From assembly GCF_022259695.1 (NCBI RefSeq), contig NZ_CP092099.1, forward strand, positions 2,030,471-2,094,470: a DNA stretch of 64,000 nt, written 5' to 3'. The notes beneath the pieces are model-generated. The model was not told the origin of the DNA. It worked only from the letters and a program-made list of their open reading frames with translations, and ran no database searches. The position numbers and the translations under genes are program-made. Every line of letters starts with the position of its first letter. The first letter of the stretch is position 1. This document shows positions 57,070 to 64,000 of this stretch, piece by piece. Origin of the DNA: Flaviramulus sp. BrNp1-15 (lineage in GTDB: Bacteria > Bacteroidota > Bacteroidia > Flavobacteriales > Flavobacteriaceae).

Positions 57070-57789
57070 TTATTTCATTCCTTTAACATCATCAATCTCT
57101 AAGCCTAATACCAAAAGTTTATGAAAAGTTGGTAATTGTGCGCCACTTTCTGTGGTTGTCCAATCGCTCCACGAGGCTTCTAAACCATCAATAGGTAAAA
57201 TGGATGTCCACATTTTAAAGGCTATTGGTTTTCCATTATCGTCGAGTAACCATAAATAGGAATCTCCTGGTGTAGACCCGCCAGAAGTATAGGTAACTAA
57301 TAATGCTTCTTTGTTGTCCTCTGTTTTAACTAATCTGCGTTCAACACCTTTATCAAAAACTTTGTAGGGTGCAACTAGCCAGAAAGAATCGTTATTGAAG
57401 TACTTCTCTGCTTTATCAATTAATGGTTGAGCAATATCACTTTCTGTTTTAAAACTATGCACAAAAGCTTTACTTTTAGATGGATTATTTAAGTCTAAAG
57501 TGACTTTGTATTCTTTCCAAAACACATCACAAATATTATTTGCTTTATCCCAGCTAAAGTGATGTCTTTTTTTAAAAGTCCATTCAATGTAATTGGTTTC
57601 TTTATAAGCTTCATAATCTAAAGCATCTAGCATTTTATAGGCTAAAGCATCCGCTTGTTCTCCTTGAATGCCAGTGGGTAAGTCTTCATTGTATTTAAGA
57701 TGTAAAAAACCAAAGAATAATAAACTAGGTAGTGTTAGAAATATGATTATTCCTGTTACTATTTTAAATATTCTTTTTGGTTTTTTCAT
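57070..57789 (-). CDS. Membrane-anchored protein of unknown function
   Basis: This 239-residue protein has one N-terminal transmembrane segment (about residues 10-28) and a soluble periplasmic domain. Recurrent features are YEAYKETNYIEWTFKKRHHFSWD near 55-77, TSGGSTPGDSYLWLLDDNGKP near 170-189, and ASWSDWTTTESGAQLPTFHKL near 205-225. The TSGGSTPGDSYLWL pattern occurs in a family of flavobacterial proteins of unknown function. It lies 76 bp after ggt on the same strand, a possible partner, but its role is not evident. Confidence 0.75.
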   Translation of the reverse strand: MKKPKRIFKIVTGIIIFLTLPSLLFFGFLHLKYNEDLPTGIQGEQADALAYKMLDALDYEAYKETNYIEWTFKKRHHFSWDKANNICDVFWKEYKVTLDLNNPSKSKAFVHSFKTESDIAQPLIDKAEKYFNNDSFWLVAPYKVFDKGVERRLVKTEDNKEALLVTYTSGGSTPGDSYLWLLDDNGKPIAFKMWTSILPIDGLEASWSDWTTTESGAQLPTFHKLLVLGLEIDDVKGMK

Positions 57790-57865
57790 TATAAAAAGAC
57801 CGATGCAAGTTATGGGTTAGGTGAGCTAAATTATTAAATACTATTGTTTTATAAAACGAAAACCT

Positions 57866-59572
57866 TTAAAAACCGACAGCAGTATCATCACCTCGACGAT
57901 CTGCACCACCTTCGTACGATTTGTCATCCAAAACAAGTATTCCATCTACTTTGCCAATTATTGGCGAGTCTTTTTCATTTGTAGAATACCCTAAATTTTG
58001 CAGTTTTTTTATAATGTTTCTATCAAATGAATGTGGTTCCATCATAATTTCATCTGGTAACCACTGATGATGAAAACGTGGGGCATCAACAGCATCTTGC
58101 ATGGTCATTTTAAACTCATGCACATTTAAAATGGTTTGTAAAACAGATGTTATTATAGTAGCGCCTCCTGGTGTACCAACAGACATAAATAATTCTCCAT
58201 TTTTCTCAACTATAGTTGGAGTCATAGAACTTAACATTCGTTTTTCGGGAACAATACTATTAGCTTCTGCACCAATAAGACCAAACATATTGGGCTCTCC
58301 GGGTTTGCTACTAAAATCGTCCATTTCATTATTTAAAAAGAATCCGAGTTCAGAGCAATACAATTTTGAGCCATAAGCACCATTTAGCGTTGTAGTTGCA
58401 GATATGGAATTACCAAATTGGTCAATAATTGAATAATGTGTGGTCTCATCACTTTCAATAATTTTAACATTTCCGTGGGATACATCACTAGAAAGTGTGG
58501 CATTATCAAATGAAAAATCAGCCATACGTTCATTTAAATACGGCGTATTAATAAGGGTTGTAATTGGAATATATACAAAATCTGGGTCGCCTAAATAATA
58601 GCTACGGTCTGCATAGGCACGTCGTTCTGCTTCTGTAATAACTTGAATAGATTTTACCGAATTATGCCCATATTTATGAAGATCGTAAGGTTCAATCATC
58701 TTCATGATTTGAGCTAAACAAACCCCTCCGCTTGATGGTGGCGACATAGATATAATTTTTAAATCATCATAAGTAAATGTGATAGGTGTGCGCCATTTTG
58801 CTTTGTAATTGGCTAAATCTTCTTCTGTAACAATACCTCCATTATCCTGAATAAATTTAACAAGCTTTTTTGCCGTTTCACCTTTATAAAATTCATCTTT
58901 TCCATGTTTTAGAATATCTTCTAATGTTTTGGCTAATTCAGGGTATTTAATGGTGTCGTTTTCTTTCCAAATTTTTTCAAAAACAATAGAATCTTTATTC
59001 GCTTTTCTAAATAGAGGTTGATAATGTTTAATGCGTTCCTCTTGTTTTTCTGTAACAACAACACCTTTATAAGCTAATTCAATTACTGGAGTTAAAATGT
59101 CTTCAATATTAAGTGAGCCAAGTTTTTCATGCACTTCAAAAACACCTGCAATACTACCAGGAACTCCAACTGCCATAGCACCAAGTGTGCTTTTTTCTGG
59201 AATAATATCTCCATGTTCATCTAAATACATGTTTTTTGTTGCTGCCATAGGTGCTTTTTCTCTAAAATCAATAGCTCCAATATCACCATTAGCTTTTCTG
59301 TAAACCATAAAACCACCGCCACCCAAATTTCCAGCAAAAGGGTAGGCTACAGCAAGAGCTAATTGGGTTGCTACCATAGCATCAAAAGCATTACCACCTT
59401 TTTTAAGAATATCGCTACCAATTATAGAAGCTTCAACTCTCGCCGAAACAACCATAGCATTTTTGGTAATTAAACCAAGTTTTGGCGTTTTTTTTACTGG
59501 TGATTCTGTAGACTTTTTACACGATATAAATAGCAATAAAAAGCAAGTGATGTATAAAAAATGTTTAATCAT
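57866..59572 (-). CDS. ggt: Gamma-glutamyltransferase lipoprotein
   Basis: This 568-residue lipoprotein precursor (lipobox LLFISC at 13-18) has the GGT layout, a large subunit and, after autocleavage, a small subunit starting at the nucleophile T377 in the E-TTHYS motif, as with Thr391 of E. coli GGT. The substrate-binding region GNLGGGGFMVYR (81-92), SPPSSGGV (277-284) and the C-terminal GGADRRGDDTAVGF are present. It hydrolyses and transfers the gamma-glutamyl group of glutathione. Its start overlaps the acpH-like stop (TAATG), so the two are translationally coupled. Confidence 0.93.
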   Translation of the reverse strand: MIKHFLYITCFLLLFISCKKSTESPVKKTPKLGLITKNAMVVSARVEASIIGSDILKKGGNAFDAMVATQLALAVAYPFAGNLGGGGFMVYRKANGDIGAIDFREKAPMAATKNMYLDEHGDIIPEKSTLGAMAVGVPGSIAGVFEVHEKLGSLNIEDILTPVIELAYKGVVVTEKQEERIKHYQPLFRKANKDSIVFEKIWKENDTIKYPELAKTLEDILKHGKDEFYKGETAKKLVKFIQDNGGIVTEEDLANYKAKWRTPITFTYDDLKIISMSPPSSGGVCLAQIMKMIEPYDLHKYGHNSVKSIQVITEAERRAYADRSYYLGDPDFVYIPITTLINTPYLNERMADFSFDNATLSSDVSHGNVKIIESDETTHYSIIDQFGNSISATTTLNGAYGSKLYCSELGFFLNNEMDDFSSKPGEPNMFGLIGAEANSIVPEKRMLSSMTPTIVEKNGELFMSVGTPGGATIITSVLQTILNVHEFKMTMQDAVDAPRFHHQWLPDEIMMEPHSFDRNIIKKLQNLGYSTNEKDSPIIGKVDGILVLDDKSYEGGADRRGDDTAVGF

Positions 59573-60165
59573 TAATTGTTATTTAATTCTTTTAACTTTT
59601 CATGAGACGATGCAATCAATTCATCAAAGAAAATAGTAAACTCATTTTCAAATTCTGTATAAAATTCTTCTAATTCTTTTACAGCTTCATTCATGCTAGA
59701 ACGGTATTTTGTGCGTTTGTTCATGCCATTTAAAACTTTAGAAATTCCATCAATGGTAGCATAACTTAACAACCAATTATCATTCACCATAAAAGGCATC
59801 ATTTTTTGAATACGTGGTGGTAAAATATTATAATGTGTTTTTAACGAATGATAAAAATTGGTAATGTAATTGTCTAATGATATATCACTATATTTATTCC
59901 AGTTTTTTGCTAAAAAATGGTCGTAAAAAATATCTATAATAACACCAGAATAATGCCCGTATTTTTCATGAAGGCGCTTTGTGCTTTGTTTAAAGGTATC
60001 ATGTGCATCGGTAAATGTGTCAATATGTCTGTGAAGTAAAATGCCAATTTGCATGTCTTTTACATACATTTTATAACGTTTTCCTTTAATGCCGTCTGCT
60101 ATAAAATTACCTATAGTAACCAATTCGTTTTCGCCAGATAGATAAATATGCGCTAAGTAATTCAT
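59572..60165 (-). CDS. Acyl carrier protein phosphodiesterase
   Basis: This 197-residue protein has the AcpH/ACP hydrolase pattern: MNYLAHIYLSG at the start, GNFIADGIKG near 21-30, GILLHRHIDTFTDAH near 41-55 and GVIIDIFYDHFLA near 74-86, with the conserved His/Asp residues of the metal site. It removes the 4'-phosphopantetheine arm of ACP. It is the first gene of a two-gene unit with ggt, and its stop overlaps the ggt ATG. Confidence 0.9.
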   Translation of the reverse strand: MNYLAHIYLSGENELVTIGNFIADGIKGKRYKMYVKDMQIGILLHRHIDTFTDAHDTFKQSTKRLHEKYGHYSGVIIDIFYDHFLAKNWNKYSDISLDNYITNFYHSLKTHYNILPPRIQKMMPFMVNDNWLLSYATIDGISKVLNGMNKRTKYRSSMNEAVKELEEFYTEFENEFTIFFDELIASSHEKLKELNNN

Positions 60166-60212
60166 TTGGGAAATTTACGAATTCCGTTTTAAGAAAACCG
60201 ATTTTGAAATAC

Positions 60213-60220
60213 TATATTTG
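60213..60220 (+). promoter_or_regulatory. Probable -7 promoter box of glmM
   Basis: TATATTTG matches TAnnTTTG, 22 bases before the glmM start codon. The -33 region has only a TTTT at 60187-60190, so the match is partial. Confidence 0.45.
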
Positions 60221-60242
60221 TGTTTTAATTTTAAAATAAAGT

Positions 60243-61628
60243 ATGACACTTATAAAATCAATTTCGGGAATTAGAGGAACTATTGGCGGACCAGTAGGCG
60301 AAAATTTAACACCTATTGATGCTGTAAAATTTGCATCGGCTTATGGTGTTTGGTTAAAGCAGCAACGCGATAAAGAAAACTACAAAGTTGTAGTAGGTAG
60401 AGATGCTCGTATTTCTGGTAAGATGATGCAAAATTTAGTAATGAATACTTTAATTGGTTTAGGAATTGATGTAGTTGATGTAGGGCTTTCTACCACACCA
60501 ACTGTTGAAGTTGCCACAACATTAGAGCATGCAGATGGTGGAATTATTTTAACCGCAAGTCATAACCCAAAACAATGGAACGCATTAAAGCTTTTAAATG
60601 CAAAAGGTGAATTTTTAGATGCTGTTGAAGGTGCTAAAATTTTAGAAATTGCTGAAATTCACACAATGAATTTTGCCGATGTTGATAGCCTTGGAAAAAT
60701 TATAAAGAATAAAGCCTATATAGATTTACATATTATAGAGGTTTTAGATTTAGACCTTGTTAATGTAAAAGCTATTGAAGAAGCCCGTTTTAGAGTGGTG
60801 GTAGATGGCGTGAACTCTACAGGAGGTATTGCTATTCCGTTACTTTTAGAGCGTTTAGGTGTAGATGTAATTAAGTTGTATTGTGAACCTAATGGACATT
60901 TTCCACATAATCCAGAACCGCTTAAAGAACATTTAACCGATTTATCTGAAGCTGTTAAAAAACATAAAGCCGATTTTGGTATTGTTGTAGATCCAGATGT
61001 AGACCGTTTGGCTTTTATGGATGAAAACGGCGATATGTTTGGTGAAGAATATACTTTGGTAGCTTGCGCCGATTATGTCTTAGGTATAACACCAGGAAAT
61101 ACAGTAAGTAATATGAGCTCTACAAGAGCTTTACGAGATGTAACCGAAAAACATGGAGGTACTTACGAAGCCAGCGCAGTAGGAGAGGTGAATGTAGTTA
61201 AACTCATGAAAAAGAATAAAGTGGTTATTGGTGGCGAAGGTAATGGAGGTATTATTTATCCAGAAGCGCATTATGGACGTGATGCTTTAGTTGGTGTTGC
61301 ATTATTTTTAAGTTTATTAGCAGACAAAAATATAAGTGTTAGCCAGCTTAGAAAAACATACCCAAATTACTTTATGAGTAAAAAGAAGATTGAATTAACA
61401 CCAGATTTAGATGTTGATGGCATTTTAAAAGAAATGGAAAACCGTTACCAAAATGAGCAATTAACTACTATTGATGGTGTAAAGATAGACTTTGCAGAAA
61501 GTTGGGTGCACCTTCGTAAAAGTAATACAGAACCAATTATTAGAATTTACACCGAAGCAAAATCGCAAAAAGAGGCTGATGATTTAGCCGATAAATTTAT
61601 TGCTGAGATTGGTGAGGTTGCAAAATAG
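60243..61628 (+). CDS. glmM: Phosphoglucosamine mutase
   Basis: This 461-residue phosphohexomutase has the phosphoserine motif TASHNP (S106), the metal loop DPDVDR (250-255), the sugar loop GGEGNGG, and the phosphate-binding SNTEPIIRIYTEA. GlmM makes glucosamine-1-phosphate for peptidoglycan and lipopolysaccharide. The sugar loop differs from the GGEQSGH of E. coli GlmM, so a phosphomannomutase/phosphoglucomutase role cannot be excluded, but this sequence type is the usual Bacteroidota GlmM. It converges with the lipid acyltransferase gene through a shared terminator. Confidence 0.9.
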   Translation: MTLIKSISGIRGTIGGPVGENLTPIDAVKFASAYGVWLKQQRDKENYKVVVGRDARISGKMMQNLVMNTLIGLGIDVVDVGLSTTPTVEVATTLEHADGGIILTASHNPKQWNALKLLNAKGEFLDAVEGAKILEIAEIHTMNFADVDSLGKIIKNKAYIDLHIIEVLDLDLVNVKAIEEARFRVVVDGVNSTGGIAIPLLLERLGVDVIKLYCEPNGHFPHNPEPLKEHLTDLSEAVKKHKADFGIVVDPDVDRLAFMDENGDMFGEEYTLVACADYVLGITPGNTVSNMSSTRALRDVTEKHGGTYEASAVGEVNVVKLMKKNKVVIGGEGNGGIIYPEAHYGRDALVGVALFLSLLADKNISVSQLRKTYPNYFMSKKKIELTPDLDVDGILKEMENRYQNEQLTTIDGVKIDFAESWVHLRKSNTEPIIRIYTEAKSQKEADDLADKFIAEIGEVAK

Positions 61629-61633
61629 CACAA

Positions 61634-61664
61634 AAAAAAAGAGGAGTAAATCTCCTCTTTTTTT
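61634..61664. terminator. Bidirectional rho-independent terminator
   Basis: GAGGAG (61641-61646) pairs with CTCCTC (61652-61657) around the loop TAAAT, extended by A and T tracts into a 13-bp stem. It serves the convergent glmM and lipid acyltransferase genes; the minus-strand stop lies inside its edge. Confidence 0.88.
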
Positions 61665-62538
61665 ATTTCTTATCCTTATGCTTCCAGCGTTTATGTGTCC
61701 ACAAATAATATTCTGGCGCTTCATAAATTTGCGCTTCAACAAGCTTTAAAAATATATCGGTAATTTCGTAGTCTTTAAACTCTTTTGGGTTAACTGTAAT
61801 GGTTTTAAAAGTAGTTTCATAGTAGCCTCGTTTAATTTTTTTTACTCCAAAAAACACAACTGCCATATCAAGTTTTTTTGCAAGCATTTCTGCACCCGTG
61901 TGTACAGGTACATTTATACCCATAAAGGTATTCCAATGGTAAGCTTTGTCTAGTTTAGGTGATTGATCAGATACAAATCCATTAACAGACAAAATGCCTT
62001 GTTTTTTCTGCTCTATTAAAGTTGGAATAATATCCTTTGTTGTAATTAAATAACTATTATATCTGGCTCTAATGCGTTTTGCCAGTTTATCAAAATGCCT
62101 ATTTGCTAACTGTTTGTAAACTGCATTTCCTCTAGATTTTATATAGGTTTGTAGTATAAAAATCCATTCCCAACTGCCATAATGGGCACACATTAAAATA
62201 ATGCTTTTGTTCTGGTTTTCTATGTCTTGAATAAGTTCAACATTAGTAAACTTAAAGCGTTTTTTCATTTCAGCTTTAGAAATAGTTAACGATTTTATCG
62301 CTTCAACCATCATATCACATAAATGATGATAAAATACTTTTGTAATGCGTTTTATTTCAGCATCAGACTTTTCAGGAAAAACAAGCTTTAAATTACTGGC
62401 TACTACTTTTTTTCTGTATCCAAAAATGCGATAGATAAGTATATAAAGAAAATCAGAAAATAGGTATAACAATCTAAAAGGTAACATAGAAATTATCCAC
62501 AAAAACGGATAAAGAAGAATATAAATTAGAAATTGCAT
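61663..62538 (-). CDS. LpxL/HtrB-like lysophospholipid or lipid A acyltransferase
   Basis: This 291-residue protein has the acyltransferase motif H119-x4-E124 (CAHYGSWEW), an N-terminal hydrophobic segment (about 3-20), and further family features (NGFVSDQSPKLDKAYHWNTFMG near 185-206). It is an inner-membrane acyltransferase of the LpxL/HtrB-type, transferring an acyl chain to lipid A or an aminolipid. In Bacteroidota the same family also makes amino lipids, so the substrate is not settled. Confidence 0.87.
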   Translation of the reverse strand: MQFLIYILLYPFLWIISMLPFRLLYLFSDFLYILIYRIFGYRKKVVASNLKLVFPEKSDAEIKRITKVFYHHLCDMMVEAIKSLTISKAEMKKRFKFTNVELIQDIENQNKSIILMCAHYGSWEWIFILQTYIKSRGNAVYKQLANRHFDKLAKRIRARYNSYLITTKDIIPTLIEQKKQGILSVNGFVSDQSPKLDKAYHWNTFMGINVPVHTGAEMLAKKLDMAVVFFGVKKIKRGYYETTFKTITVNPKEFKDYEITDIFLKLVEAQIYEAPEYYLWTHKRWKHKDKK

Positions 62539-62600
62539 GAATTAATTTTAGATTTGTAGAAGCAAATATATATTAATTTGACTTTAAACGTTTACAACCT

Positions 62601-63251
62601 ATGGGCAATTTAAGTGTAATAACCATTATTATAATCGCAGCAAACGTAATTATATCTTATAAAGGATTTAATGACTATAATTTTTTTGAAAAATATAAAT
62701 TTCAAGTAGGCGGTGTACAACGTGGTGAGCAAATACGTTTGTTTAGTTCTGGGTTTTTACATGCAGATACACAGCATTTAATTTTTAATATGCTTACGCT
62801 TTACTTTTTTGCAGATGTGGTTATACAGCTATTAAGTCCGATACAATTTCTTATTGTGTATTTTGGGAGTTTACTATTAGGTAGTTTATTATCGCTTTAT
62901 TTTCATAAAAACGAATATCATTATAGTGCTGTTGGTGCCAGTGGCGCAGTTATGGGTGTTTTGTATTCTGCAATACTATTACAACCGGGTATGAGTTTAT
63001 ATATGTTCTTCATACCTATACCAATTCCAGCTTATGTGTTTGGTATTGGCTACTTATTATACTCTATTTATGGTATGAAAAATAGAATAGGAAACATTGG
63101 TCATGATGCGCATTTTGGAGGTGCAATTGGTGGTTATATAATTACACTCATACTTTCTCCATGGCTGTTTGAAACTAATTTATTAATGATTGGGTTGTTA
63201 GCCATACCTATTGTAATATTATTTGCTTTAAGAAAAGCGGGGAAGATGTAA
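62601..63251 (+). CDS. Rhomboid family intramembrane serine protease
   Basis: This 216-residue protein has six hydrophobic segments and the rhomboid catalytic dyad: S114 in GASG (112-115) and H171 in the GHDAHFGG motif, plus the H59/N63 of HLIFNM. It cleaves substrates within the inner membrane. Its natural substrates are unknown. A strong terminator follows it. Confidence 0.92.
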   Translation: MGNLSVITIIIIAANVIISYKGFNDYNFFEKYKFQVGGVQRGEQIRLFSSGFLHADTQHLIFNMLTLYFFADVVIQLLSPIQFLIVYFGSLLLGSLLSLYFHKNEYHYSAVGASGAVMGVLYSAILLQPGMSLYMFFIPIPIPAYVFGIGYLLYSIYGMKNRIGNIGHDAHFGGAIGGYIITLILSPWLFETNLLMIGLLAIPIVILFALRKAGKM

Positions 63252-63264
63252 GATTTTAGGAAAT

Positions 63265-63300
63265 AAAAAGGCTAATTCATTTTTTTGAATTAGCCTTTTT
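63265..63300 (+). terminator. Rho-independent terminator after the rhomboid gene
   Basis: AAAAAGGCTAATTC (63265-63278) pairs with GAATTAGCCTTTTT (63287-63300) around the loop ATTTTTTT, a 14-bp stem with flanking A/T tracts. It lies 13 bp after the rhomboid stop and 21 bp before the end of the converging gene. Confidence 0.9.
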
Positions 63301-63321
63301 ATTTGTAAATATATTTTGTTT

Positions 63322-64000
63322 TTACTCGTAGAAAAATTCTATGGTTGAAACATCTTCATATGATCCAAAACTACCATCATAAGTAGAAGTCCAAGTTGCT
63401 GAAACCGGATAACTGTTATCGTTATAGGTATATTCGTAAGTTTCATTATATTCATCAGAACCTTCAAAATCATTAGCATTTATAACATTATTAGTATTTC
63501 CAAAGATTAAAGCGCCAAATTCGTTCTCACTCAAAATATTTAATATTTCAATATTATGAATATTTTTGAATACACCATTTTTATCATCATATTCATATGA
63601 ATAACTATCATGTGAGTCAACAATACTTTTTATATTGTCATTTTGCATGGTAATTATATAAGTATGCGAAAAATCTGTTTGAGATGTTGCATCACCTCTA
63701 TAAATTGTTTGAGTGATAGTGTTATCAGTATTATATTCAAAAATATTTTTGGTAACAATACCACCTAATCCAGAAGGCTCTAAAAAATACTCTCTAAAAT
63801 TAGAAAGACTACCATCAGTATTATATTCTAAAATAACATAAGCATTGAGTTCATTTTCAGCAAATTGGTCTTCTCTTACTAATTTTTCATCTTCATAAGT
63901 GAATATATTTTTCCAACCATCACCTTCATCATAAGTTATTAATTTATTTCCATCATAAGTAAATGTGGTTGTGTAAGTTTCTCCTTCATAAGTTTCAACA
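63322..64000 (-). CDS. YD-repeat-like protein, C-terminal part (5' end outside window)
   Basis: The frame is open from the right window edge to the stop at 63322, so the gene continues beyond 64000; the ATG at 63648 is internal. The product is 225 residues here, rich in Tyr, Asp, Asn, Thr and Glu. It has repeated YD-type units such as FTYDGNKLITYDE, VILEYNTDGSLSNFRE and IFEYNTDNTITQTI. This pattern is common in flavobacterial exported lipoproteins; whether it has a signal peptide cannot be told. Function unknown. Confidence 0.75.
   Translation of the reverse strand, partial: VETYEGETYTTTFTYDGNKLITYDEGDGWKNIFTYEDEKLVREDQFAENELNAYVILEYNTDGSLSNFREYFLEPSGLGGIVTKNIFEYNTDNTITQTIYRGDATSQTDFSHTYIITMQNDNIKSIVDSHDSYSYEYDDKNGVFKNIHNIEILNILSENEFGALIFGNTNNVINANDFEGSDEYNETYEYTYNDNSYPVSATWTSTYDGSFGSYEDVSTIEFFYE

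Overview
The window is AT-rich bacterial DNA from a member of the Bacteroidota, almost certainly a marine gliding flavobacterium (Flavobacteriaceae). The evidence is type IX secretion (T9SS) type A and type B sorting domains, SprB-like and PorP/SprF-like proteins, a fused alpha/beta 2-oxoacid dehydrogenase E1, lipoproteins with short lipoboxes, promoters of the TTTG/TAnnTTTG type, few Shine-Dalgarno sequences, and a fucose-use operon typical of bacteria that feed on algal polysaccharide. No tRNA, rRNA, CRISPR array, transposase or phage gene was seen.

Layout. (1) 2-3352: the end of a fucose operon (GH95 alpha-L-fucosidase, SDR dehydrogenase, FucP symporter). (2) 3656-15350: a sensory and surface region. 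A 1751-residue sigma-54 activator with eight PAS and two GAF domains is followed by two 42-bp-spaced copies of ACGGTATTCCG and a sigma-54-like promoter. These probably drive a polycistron of two small paralogous proteins, a PAS histidine kinase, a CheY-like receiver, a T9SS type A surface protein and a further exported protein. (3) 15691-31511: small secreted and beta-helix proteins, then two T9SS type B substrate/PorP-SprF pairs. In the first pair the PorP-like protein is fused to a long repetitive Ala/Glu coiled coil and a SPOR-like end. In the second pair the substrate is a 2742-residue SprB-like adhesin. (4) 31529-38353: glutaminyl cyclase, the SRP RNA with a textbook promoter and terminator, an SDR, a cysteine-less TlpA-like lipoprotein, an ABC-F ATPase with one degenerate ATP site, and small genes. 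(5) 38359-49519: pheT, a thioredoxin-like lipoprotein, a membrane-protein gene flanked by repeat-like ends, an SCO/TPR gene pair, DUF202, a REP-like palindrome and the fused E1. (6) 49685-64000: housekeeping genes (an M1-like protein without HEXXH fused to a beta-barrel, a LOG-family protein, uvrA, ggt, an ACP phosphodiesterase, glmM, a lipid acyltransferase, a rhomboid protease) and a truncated YD-repeat-like gene at the right edge.

How it fits together. The central 28 kb looks like a module for sensing the environment and changing the cell surface: ligand-sensing PAS/GAF domains feed a sigma-54 activator, which probably controls a two-component pair and exported proteins beside large T9SS adhesins and their outer-membrane partners. 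The most novel-looking points are the enhancer/sigma-54 circuit, the PorP/SprF-coiled-coil fusion, and several conserved-looking proteins whose key catalytic motifs have been lost or swapped.
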